Assembly (NCBI GenBank): GCA_038025085.1 | Contig: CM076140.1 | Span: 23,530,501 to 23,594,500 of the forward strand | Direction of reading: 5' to 3' | Length of the DNA: 64,000 nt | Origin: Tetragonia tetragonoides | Lineage: Eukaryota > Streptophyta > Magnoliopsida > Caryophyllales > Aizoaceae | Part shown: in pieces, positions 34,167-42,923 of the stretch | Numbering within the stretch: the stretch's first letter is position 1 | Layout: every line of letters begins with the position of its first letter | Program-made: the position numbers and the translations under genes | The notes under the pieces: model-generated | What the model saw: only the letters and a program-made list of their open reading frames with translations | What the model was told of the DNA's origin: nothing | The model's database searches: none

Positions 34167-34290
34167 GGCCGCTAGCGACACTGGGCTGGGCCGCTAGCGG
34201 CGCTGGGCTGCAGGCTGAGGCCGCTAGCGACGCTGGGCTGGGCCGCTAGCGGCGCTGGGCTGCAGGCTGAGGCCGCTAGCGGCGCTGGTT
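34167..34290 (+). promoter_or_regulatory. Dyad array and TATA box of the F DUF7745-like gene
   Basis: Perfect or near-perfect CCGCTAGCGG dyads start at 34169, 34191, 34221, 34243 and 34273 (22/30/22/30 bp). A clear TATA box (CTATAAATAGG, about 34334-34344) follows 50 bp later and the ATG is at 34415. Confidence 0.85.
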
Positions 34291-34414
34291 TGGGCTTTTT
34301 GTGGATTTCTGACTTCTTTGGCCCGCGTTTTTACTATAAATAGGATTTACGGGATACTTGATGTTGTATCACTTTTCAGACCCTAGCTCTCTCAAATTTC
34401 CCAAATCTTCTATC

Positions 34415-35760
34415 ATGGTGAAATCCTTTGAAAACCTGTTCGATGCTTGGTGCAAAAATCTGACAGTAGAAGACAAACTTGAAATGGCTTCATTCCATGT
34501 TTCTACCTTGCTGGCCTTAAGACCAATAAAAATATTGTGGCCTCTTTTTCGATCCGCTCTGAATTATTGGGACCCTGACCTGCATGTCTTGTGTTTTGGT
34601 AACTCTGAATTATGCCCTTTAGTTGAAGAATTTGCTGCGATCACTAATATGCATGATGTTCTTCCCCAGCTATGGCTTATGTGAGAGATGGTTCTAGGGA
34701 TCAGTACAAGAAATCCTTGGGTTTGTCATCTGCAAAAGCCAAAAGCATGGTTCTTGGTGTCGATGTGGACTTGGTTCAACTCTACGAAAAGTTTGCTATT
34801 TAATCAGAAAAGAATGCAATATTCAAGCGTTGTTACCGTCAGGCTTTTGTACTTTGCCTGTTAAACCGCCTATTGTTTGCTAATGCAGAATCTCCTAACT
34901 TGGGTAGAGCCTCGTTGCTGCGAGTGGTTAATCAAATGGTTGAAGGGCATTCTCCTTTGCATCTAGTTGTAGGGGAAACTATTATTGGGCTCGATAGGTT
35001 GAAAATTTCTCTTCATGAAGCTTTTTCTGGCAGCCCCATGTTGCTTCAAATTTGGTTATGTGAGCATCTGAGGTTAATAGAGTCGCCAGATAATATGATA
35101 GCTCGTGTTCCTCGAGCTTGGTCAAAGAAAACCTATACCGCCGCTAGCTTCTTGGTTAGGAAAAGGCTGTATTCTGAAAAGTCCCTTCCTGAATGGGACG
35201 CCTTTTTCCATGCGGGACCTGTTATTTGTTGGCATGTGTCCTGGTGGAGATTGACCTCCTTAGTGGCTTGTGACAATTTGGTTCCTCATACTACCGTATT
35301 GAGTTTGTACAGGACTATTTTCTTTTTCCCCTCTAGGGTCATGAGGCAATACGGGTTGAAGTAGTTTATTCCTCGTCAGGAAACTATGAGACCAACTATC
35401 GTAGCGTTGACCACTGAGTTTGCTACGGATTGGGGAAAGTATTAGCGTAGCCGGGACCGTTGGACTGTACCTCGGGTGATTGCCCCAACTCAAGTTTTTG
35501 AGACGTATCTGAACTGGCTTTCCTGCGGTGATGGAGAAACGAGACGAGCCCTTCGTCATGAGGAGTGGGACGAGCTAAAGCCTAAGTATGACTCAAAAAC
35601 AGGAAGTAAGAAAATAAAGGAAGGGCCTCAAGTGGGAGGCTATCACGTACTGAAAAGAGGCAAGCCCCCAGCTCAAGGGAGCAATCATAGGTCGTCCTCA
35701 AGTCAGGGTCCGTCAAAGATGACCTCTTCAACGAGGCCTTCTAAAGGGAAGAAGGATTAA
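34415..35760 (+). pseudogene. DUF7745-like gene of element F, antisense to gag-pol, intronless
   Basis: Starts MVKSFENLFDAWCKN. The family core is visible as ALNYWDPDLHVL then ELCPLVEEFAAIT, followed by SPLHLVVGETIIGLDRLK. The C-terminus is basic and Ser-rich (RPSKGKKD), possibly nuclear. Breaks: a frameshift near 34670, TAA at 34801, TAG near 35362 and another TAG near 35443. The intron that splits the E homologue after the Gly-Ser-Pro-x-Leu-Leu-Gln block is exactly absent here. The DUF7745 call rests on remembered family patterns, not a search. No biochemical function is known to me. Confidence 0.65.
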
Positions 35761-35964
35761 AGTAGTTTTCTAAGAAAGCAAGTCTAGTTTTTTAAAAAAT
35801 AATAATAAGAATTTGTTTAGCTTAAACCATCATAGTTGCATTTATTATTTATTTTTGTAACCTTAGTGAGTTAAGTATTTTTGCAATGTAAGCTTATTCG
35901 TTCAGTTTGAATAAAGATTACCCTTTTTTGAATGAGTTGAAAGGAATTTCGGATTGATTTTGGA

Positions 35965-36024
35965 CGGGCCCCTTGAAAGGGTTACCTATGTATCCAGTGT
36001 GGAATCAGGCCAGTGTAGTTCGTT
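35965..36024. other. Conserved non-coding block at the convergent gene junction, F copy
   Basis: GGGTTACCTATGTATCC followed by GGAATCAGGCCAGTGTAGTT lies between the 3' ends of the DUF7745-like gene and integrase. Element E has the same block at 48611-48669, while the flanking non-coding sequence is not conserved. Confidence 0.7.
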
Positions 36025-36048
36025 CAATTGTGTACGTCTCTTTTTTTT

Positions 36049-37338
36049 TTAATTTTTTTTTTTAGTTTTTTTTTGGACGTAGCACTTCTTCAGTTGGTCC
36101 ATATTGGTGAGCTGACTGAACTCGATGCCATCAATATCCATGAGTCTGACTGCGCCTCCTGACAGAATGTCTTTCATGATGAACGGGCCGGACCAATTTG
36201 GTCGAAATTTTCCCCAAGGGTCGGTAACTGGGGCACGTAATTCTTTCCAAACTAAGTCCCCTTCCTTTAAATTCCGAGGTCTAACCTTTTTGTTGAATGC
36301 TCTTGCCATGCATTGCTGGTACATGTGGGAATGGTCTAGGGCCCGTAGGCGTCTTTCATCCGTGAACATGAGCTCTTCGTAGCGGGCTTGTAACCATTAG
36401 GTTTCGGGAATTTCACCCTCTAGGGCTACGCGCATAAAGGGTAGTTGGACTTCTATGGGTAGAACTGCTTCCATTCCGTAGACTAGGGAATAAGGTGTTG
36501 CTCCCGTAGAGGATCTTATGGATGTCCTATAACCCCAAAGGGCAAATGGGAGTTTGATGGGCCAATCTTTGTAGTTTTCTATCATATTTTCAATGATAGT
36601 CTTAAGGTTTTTGTTGGCGGCTTCTACTGCGCCATTGGTTTGGGGACGGTAAGGGGATGATTTGTGGTTGTAGTTCTTGAGGAGGGTGGCTGTCTCGGCT
36701 TTGAAGTGGGATCCATGGTCACTGGTAATTTCATGCGGAACACCGTATCGACAAATGATGTTGTTCCTTATGAATTTGGACACTTGTTTGGAGGTAAGGA
36801 TGGCATAGGATTGGGCTTCGACCCATTTGGTAAAATAGTCTATGGCTACTAGGATGTATTCATGTCGTCCCGAGCCCTTTGGGGTGATCTTAACAATGAT
36901 ATCTATTCCGCATGCGGAAAATGGCCAAGGGGATGTGAAGTTGTGGAGCATTGAGGGTGGCATATGCTGCAGGTTGGCATATATCTGACATTTCTTGCAC
37001 TTCTTGACATAGTCGTAGCAATCCCTTTCCATAGTGGTCCAATAGTATCCCAACCGTAGGACCTTTCTAGAGAGCATTCGACCATTCATGTGTGGCCCGC
37101 ACACACCATTGTGTACCTCGTCCATAATCTTTGCGGCTTCTTCGGAGTTCACTCATCTGAGGTTGACCCCGTTGTGGGACTTTCTGTACAGAACCCCCTT
37201 GTATTCTATGTATTGAGCCGCTAAGAGACGGATGGCCCGTTGAGCTCTTAGTGGTGCATCTTCAGGATATATTCCTTTGGTGATGTAATTGAAGACGTCT
37301 TGGTACCAAGGATCCTTTTCGATTGGAGCCAAAGTCAT
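36049..37338 (-). pseudogene. Element F integrase
   Basis: Upstream segment 37338-37153 (DPWYQDVFNYITKGIYPED) is the linker before integrase. The zinc region has H-H-C-C (HNGVCGPHMNG, CKKCQIYANLQ). The catalytic core keeps Asp in CGIDIIVK, Asp in TSDHGSHF and Glu in NGAVEAANK. The C-terminal domain (FRPNWSGPFIMKDILSGGAV) ends at 36049. A TGA at about 37153 and a stop at 36397 split the frame in three. The sequence is closely similar to E's integrase, so this is the best-preserved pol domain in F. Confidence 0.85.
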
Positions 37339-37393
37339 CTCTGTGTCGAGGTTGTGATAGTTCAGCCACTCAAATTCCTGTAAAAGTGAAAAT

Positions 37394-37804
37394 CTACATT
37401 CTTGCTTTGCGAAGTTTACTTACATTGCTTAAATTAATTAACTCTGTTTCCTCCACAATGGAGGTCTTTTGTTCATGATTGATTACTGCTTTTAGCAGAT
37501 CTTTAGGCAACTCATTTTCATCATTGGGTTTATCAATAGCTAAACAAGGTAACAAATAAGCACAAAGATTTTTCATTTTATTGATATTAGAATTGGAAAT
37601 AGCAAGAAAGGGATCTGAATTTCCCTTCACATTGATACAAGACTTAGAAGAAGTAAAGGGGACCCTTCCCGGTCCTGACTCATATTTAGGACCTAAGCTA
37701 GACACTGACTCTGGCTGAGACTCGGAATCAGATTCTTCCATCATTGGTCCTTCCCCGGTAGATATCGTCCATTCGGGCCAGTCTAGCTCACTTCTTTGCG
37801 CCAT
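37394..37804 (-). pseudogene. Element F acidic spacer region up to the RT deletion
   Basis: Corresponds to E 52791-53258 plus the first RT-linker residues (KTSIVEETELINL). It then ends at a 46-bp GT-AG segment (complement of about 37379-37424) instead of continuing into RT. Beyond that segment the frame would continue in phase 0 into EFEWLNYHNLDTE and integrase. RT and both RNase H domains are missing. Confidence 0.7.
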
Positions 37805-37980
37805 CCCATTGTGACATCTTCAGTAGTATATATTAGGTCCGCAGGATTGAAGTTGCGATCATTGAGAGCCATTACATCCTCATCCATCTCGGGAGTTTCA
37901 ACCATTCTAGTTTCTTGGCCAAACAAAAGACCTAGCAGCTGGTTCCCTGGTGCTTTGGTCCATTCTTGACTTGCCGGTTT

Positions 37981-39351
37981 TTAGGGGTGCTGTGCCTCCT
38001 CGTCCAATTGATTGCAGTCTCGGAAGATTTCAAAACCCGAGTGTGTGACCTTAGCTTCTTCGTCATAGTATGGCTCAGGGAAGCCATAATATGGGCAGTA
38101 ATCTCCTTCTGTGATGAACTGGCCATTTAGAGTGTGGCTATACGGTGAGATGACTTGTTTTTCCTTAAATTGTTTCCTTTGTTTCAGAGCCTGGTCTTGG
38201 ATTTCTTTGTCAGTAGGTTTGTAACCAAGCCAAAAGGAGTTGTTTTTGTCTTCTAACTTGAAGGTGGTGGGCCCTTGTCCATTTCTTCCTAAACCCATAC
38301 CGGGTATGTACCCTTGCTTCTTGAGAAAACCATTAACATGAGGGTTTGAGTGTGGTATGAACGGTGCCTGATCTATTTCCAACACGTTGACTTCGGGTTG
38401 TGATTCATACTTACATATGGTGATCTTGAATATTTGGGACTTCGGAGGAGAAACAATTCCGGAATCAATGATGAACTGGATGTCACACTTCAAGCGATGA
38501 CATTGGTCAGTAAGGTGGCCAATGCATATGTGGTATCTACAATAAAGGTAATGATCCTCCTCTTCTAGTAAGACCCCTTCTAGGAACCGGAGATCTCCAC
38601 GACGAAGTAAGGCTGTCATAAAATCATGAACAGGTACTGCCAGTGGCGTGAATTTATGGGTAGGCGTGCTTGATCTTTTCTTGGATAACCAATGATGTGC
38701 AGGCCACATGGTCCCTTTATCAATGAAAGTTTGGATTTTGTCTCTTAAGTTCCTGCAGTCATTGGTGTGAGGTCCGCAGGCTCGGCAGTATTCACAGTAA
38801 ACACCTGGGTTTTCATTTTTCGGGATGAGTTCATAAGTGGGCCCTATTGGTTGCATGTAGCCATATACCCTCATTTGTTGAAAAATGTGTTCCTGAGGCC
38901 AGCGAGGTTGCTCTTGATTGAGAAGAACTTTGTCACCTTCTAGAGCCTTAATTCTTTGTTCTAACCCATCGACCGTCTTCTGTAACCTTTTGATCTCTAA
39001 GTGATAGACAACTATGTATTGAGTTAGGTGCTCAATATCATCGTGTGCTTCAACAATGGCCTGGGTTGGCTTGCCTGCGCTTCTGTACTCAACGAGGCGC
39101 GGGGTTTCATCGGGATCAAGGCCTACTTGGATTTTGGCCTCCCGGAGTGATCGGTCCAGTTGTTCATCCAAATCAAGGGATTCGTCTTGAGTATCAAGTA
39201 TTGACTCTCTTGAAGTTTCCCGAATTGGATATGCAGTTGTCACAAAATGAGTTTTGATTTTCTTAGCATTCTGGCCCATTTCCGACCCTGGCATGAGGAG
39301 AGATCCGTTCTGTGTATCTTCGGCTGAGGAACGCTTGAGGGACCCTGACAT
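37981..39351 (-). CDS. Element F Gag-like remnant: coiled coil, two zinc knuckles, G-patch
   Basis: From the Met at 39351 (MSGSLKRSSAED) the frame is open for about 456 codons. It holds an acidic N-terminus, a predicted coiled coil (IKRLQKTVDGLEQRIKALEG), two knuckle-like motifs (CRACGPHTNDC and CRYHICIGHLTDQC), and a G-patch-like motif (GYIPGMGLGRNGQG). The conserved YSHTLNGQF and YYGFPEPY blocks also occur in E at 53249-53692. The capsid core found in E Gag and the protease are absent, so this is a fused Gag-tail/spacer protein. It is the only long undamaged minus-strand frame in F. A nucleic-acid-binding role is inferred. Confidence 0.7.
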   Translation of the reverse strand: MSGSLKRSSAEDTQNGSLLMPGSEMGQNAKKIKTHFVTTAYPIRETSRESILDTQDESLDLDEQLDRSLREAKIQVGLDPDETPRLVEYRSAGKPTQAIVEAHDDIEHLTQYIVVYHLEIKRLQKTVDGLEQRIKALEGDKVLLNQEQPRWPQEHIFQQMRVYGYMQPIGPTYELIPKNENPGVYCEYCRACGPHTNDCRNLRDKIQTFIDKGTMWPAHHWLSKKRSSTPTHKFTPLAVPVHDFMTALLRRGDLRFLEGVLLEEEDHYLYCRYHICIGHLTDQCHRLKCDIQFIIDSGIVSPPKSQIFKITICKYESQPEVNVLEIDQAPFIPHSNPHVNGFLKKQGYIPGMGLGRNGQGPTTFKLEDKNNSFWLGYKPTDKEIQDQALKQRKQFKEKQVISPYSHTLNGQFITEGDYCPYYGFPEPYYDEEAKVTHSGFEIFRDCNQLDEEAQHP

Positions 39352-39390
39352 GATCTGAGTGAGTAGAAGACCTTTGAGAATAAAAAACAA

Positions 39391-40370
39391 AGATCATGAG
39401 ACTCTCATCTAAGAAAAAGTTGACCCACACATAGAAAATCACATTGTCCTAGAAAAAAGGTCCTTAAGCCTAAATGCCTGAATATTTCCCTAATATCCAA
39501 GGAAAATAAAGTCAATGAACGAAAATAAGAAAAATAGAAAAAGATGGAGTATCCTATTTTTTTTTTTTTTTCTAGACTCAAAGAAAATGGAAAATGGGAT
39601 AAAATAAAATAAAAGAATTTCGGGCACTTTTTTTTTCGAATTTTTTTTGTTCGGCGGCTTCGATTTTTTGCCGATTTTTTTATTTTATTTTCGATTTCCG
39701 TTTTTTTTTTACCAGATCTGAATTACATCAAAAGAAAAAGGAAAATAAAGAAATGGAAAAAAGGGAAGGGGAAATCAAAAGACTGACTATTTTTTCTTTT
39801 TTTTTACTAAAAAGATGCTAGAAGATTGTTCAATGACTTTTTAGAATATATCATCGAGAAATTGATGAGTGTTCATTGAATTTGAATTCTCGCACCATCT
39901 TCAGGCATTAGGAACTAGCTAAAAATAAAAGAAATGACTCCTAGCACGTAAGCACATGTTGGCACATAATCACGATATTCATGCGTTTAGGCAAGCACTA
40001 CAATGAGATAATTACAGGCAAACATGTGATCAGACGGGCATTACGACGACATATGCACAACAAGCAAGCGAATGCACGAATGTGGGTTAGAGGCTTTTGG
40101 CTCCTGTGAGGTTATCAATTGTAATTATTTTCATCAACAAGGATTGATGAGTCATGGGTGAGGAAGCGTCGATTTGCACGATAGGACAACTGTATATTCC
40201 TTTAGATATACGGGCTGTCTACGAGTTGCGACACAAACTTCCTCGAGGGTCGATAAGGGTCAAAATTGTGCCTAAGCACATGCAAATGATGCAAATGATG
40301 CAAAAATATGGAACATAGTTATTAAATAATTAAGCAAACTTGACTTTCGAGCCTCACCCTCTTAAATAAA
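39391..40370 (-). other. 5' leader of element F
   Basis: Non-coding, with long T/A homopolymer runs (39550-39800) and no visible tandem repeat. Confidence 0.6.
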
Positions 40371-40388
40371 TCCCCAGTGAAGTCTCCA
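40371..40388 (-). other. Primer-binding site of element F
   Basis: Minus-strand TGGAGACTTCACTGGGGA directly follows the 5' LTR. It is of the same type as E's site (57269-57286) and of Tat-lineage sites in general. Confidence 0.75.
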
Positions 40389-40389
40389 C

Positions 40390-41694
40390 TGTAAGGATCC
40401 GGGATTTTCGTCCAATCCTTTTATATGTGCATTAGTTTTCACGGAGTGCGTCCTTATAGAAAATTTGTAAGTTGGGGGTTTAGATAAATTCAAGGGACCA
40501 TCGAGTTAGAAAGGATTTTGTAAACATATGAATTGAATAAAAACAATGAAAGAGGTCACAAATCTGCTTTCGGCGTTTTATCGAAGGGACAAACCGAAGG
40601 AACAACCCAATAGCGCGATAAGTGAACTAATCATGTTTTTAGAAAGAATACGACTCATATAGAACATATGAGTACCCAATAATAAAGGGTTCAGGGGCGA
40701 AGGTACAAGGTGGGAAGGTGTTAGGCACCCAACTCGCCCGTATTATGACGGCCTCTACTAACTCAAGTTTGCTTAATAATTTAAAGACATAATTCCCATG
40801 CAAAACCGAATTAACAACCTAGACTTAGACTATTAATTGGTTCATCACAAGCATCACAATATTTATTTAACCCTTGTTTAGACATGCATTTGATTTGACA
40901 AGTTGAGCATTACAACGGCTATACAGACAATATTTAGGAAGCAATAAAAACGTTACATAGCATGATATCTACATTATGACTACTAGAAAATAAACAATTA
41001 GGCAATTAATTTAATTTGAGGCCTCAGGAATTTGTACCTGAAGTGTAGGCTATATTTGACAAGAATACTAAAAATAGATCTCAAGTTTGGAAGAAAGAGG
41101 GGGAAGCTCAGAGTCAATACTACTGAGAATAGAGGCTGTTAACTGTAGACTATGTGTTTTGAACTGAAGGTGGAGGGTTGTATTTATAGGCATGGAGGAG
41201 TAGGATTGGACGGCCGAAAATGAGCTGAAAGTCAAATTGGGCTTGAAAAATGAGTCGGGCCAGAAGCAGAGTCAGCGCCGCTAGCGGCCCTGGGAATTTG
41301 GTCAGCGCCTCTAGCGGCGCTAGGATTTATCCCAGGGCCGCTGACGGTTGTCAGCTGGCAGCTGGATGTCGTCATTATGACGACATCCAGTCCATTTTTT
41401 ATTTTAATCCAAAAAATGTGAAAAGACCGTTTTATCCTTGAATAGTAAAAGACGGTTTTACCCCTAAATCGCAACTTGGCGACCGGGAGTCGGAAAGAGG
41501 CGTGAGACGTGTCGTTGGAAAGCTCTTGAACGGGGTTTTTGAATGGGATTGGAATAAAGGAGTGTTTGGAGAAAAAACTTGAGACCTTATCTAAACTATT
41601 TAAGAAAAAATACCAGTTCAAGTTTATAAATTACTCCTTTCATCATCGGGCTTTTGCGGAGAAATCTGAAGGCGCTTTTTTTTTTGCGTCTACA
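40390..41694 (-). repeat. 5' LTR of element F
   Basis: 1305 bp, colinear with 28440-29716 apart from a roughly 28-bp difference near 41340-41400. It carries a minus-strand TATA box (CCTATAAATACAACC, about 41180-41190) and the dyad array upstream of it. Confidence 0.9.
41273..41347 (-). promoter_or_regulatory. Dyad array of the F LTR promoter
   Basis: Three units start at 41273, 41303 and 41333, exactly 30 bp apart: one perfect CCGCTAGCGG, then CTCTAGCGG and CCGCTGACGG variants. They lie about 85-160 bp upstream of the minus-strand TATA box. Confidence 0.8.
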
Positions 41695-42215
41695 CCCTAT
41701 GCTGTAGGTCACACAATAAAAATATTTCATTAGAAATAAAAAAATAAGAAATCCTTCGATTTCAGTCGAAGGGAGAGACCCTATGCTGTAGGTCACACAA
41801 TAAATGTCCTTCGATTATCAGCCGAAGGGAACCCTATGCTGTAGGTTACACAATAAATGTCCTTCGATTTTCAGTCGAAGGGGAACCCTATGCTGTAGGT
41901 TTCACAATAAAAGTTATTTCGTTAGAAATAAGAATAATGATAAAAATCCTTCGACTTTTAGTCGAAGGGTGACCCTGTGCTTTAGGTCAAACAATAAACG
42001 TCCTTCAGTCGAAGGGGAACCCTGTGCTATGGGTTACACAATAAAAATATTTCGTTAGAAATAAGAATAATGATAAAAATCCTTCAACTTTTAGTCGAAG
42101 GGTGACCCTGTGCTGTAGGTCAAACAATAAACGACCTTCGATTTTCAGTCGAAGGGGAACCTTGTGCTGTAGGTTACACAATAAAAATATTTCGTTAGAA
42201 ATAAAATGGGTAGTA
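41695..42215. repeat. Hairpin-bearing tandem repeats in the E 3' UTR
   Basis: About eight copies of an ACCCTATGCTGTAGGT-CACAATAAA unit. Each is followed by a stem such as CCTTCGATTTTCAGTCGAAGG, some with an extra ATTTCGTTAGAAATAA hairpin. The array began before F inserted, since one unit is on the far side at 28375-28439. Confidence 0.85.
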
Positions 42216-42433
42216 AATGTTATCGTAGAGGGTAATAAAATGCTGCTCAGACCTTAGGTCGGGTGCGAGCCCATGCCATTAGGCCGAGTATAAATGTACA
42301 AACCTATGGGTTTAAAGTAGTCCATCTTTCATAAACGGACTTTGGCGCGCAAATAACTGCTATGGACCTCACGTGGGGCCCACTGATTTTGAACCCATAG
42401 CCCTTAAAACGTCATAAGAGAGAGAGTGAGTCA

Positions 42434-42601
42434 GGCGATCAAACCGCCATGTCAAGCGGTCGAGCCGTTAGGTGGAGCGGCTAAGCCGCTGGATGGAGCG
42501 GTAAAACCACTTGGTGGAGCGGTCGGACCGCTCTCCCTAACAATCAAGCCATTGGGACTAGCGGCCAATATGCATGGCTTACGGTTCAACCGCCAGCTGG
42601 G
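42434..42601 (+). promoter_or_regulatory. 21-bp dyad array of the E PMD gene promoter
   Basis: Units start at 42434, 42455, 42476, 42497, 42518, 42539, 42560 and 42581, exactly 21 bp apart. The best unit is AGCGGCTAAGCCGCT. A TATA-like CATAAAAGG follows at 42656-42664 and the ATG is at 42924. Confidence 0.85.
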
Positions 42602-42923
42602 CGGTCTGACTGTCCATATAGGCTTTGACCGACTGTTAGGTTTTCAGGGTGCTCGCATAAAAGGAAAGGGGGGAAGCCGAAATGGGTCATCTTCCCCATT
42701 TCGAGCCTTCTCCTTTCTCTCTCCTCCATTTTTACTCAAGTTTTCAACCTTCCTCAAAGCCCCTAGCTCCAAATCTTGAGGTTTTCTTGCTCAAATTCTT
42801 AGTAGAACTTGATTTTGTTAGTTGTTCTTGTGCTTTTGAGTGTCAAAACTCAAAATTGTGTGAATTTGTGAGTTTCGTGAGTTTCACTCAAATTTCCAAA
42901 AACTCCATTTTTGCTCTTCATCC

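Larger units (their letters stand above)
28440..41694 (-). mobile_element. Tat-lineage retrotransposon F (13.3 kb, non-autonomous), nested in E
   Basis: Target duplication CCCTA (28435-28439, 41695-41699). LTRs are 40390-41694 (5') and 28440-29716 (3'), with the primer site at 40371-40388. Minus-strand coding: a zinc-knuckle/G-patch protein, a spacer and integrase. The capsid core, protease, RT and RNase H present in E are absent. On the plus strand it keeps both accessory genes (PMD and DUF7745-like) with their promoters. LTR divergence by eye is about 5-6%, similar to E within counting error. It must have moved with proteins supplied by a relative. Confidence 0.92.

Noticed and set aside
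28440..41694. F and E as one element with a tandem duplication
   Set aside because: Each has its own LTR pair, primer site and exact TSD, and the E tandem repeat resumes on the far side of F.
42434..42601. CRISPR-like array (short dyad repeats at constant spacing)
   Set aside because: Repeats are degenerate, there are no unique spacers of CRISPR length, no cas genes and a plant genomic setting.
42426..42779. Open frame with a seven-residue repeat upstream of the E PMD gene
   Set aside because: The repeat is the 21-bp dyad array read in frame (21 is a multiple of 3). The same array in the LTR gives unrelated frames; position and TATA context show promoter DNA.
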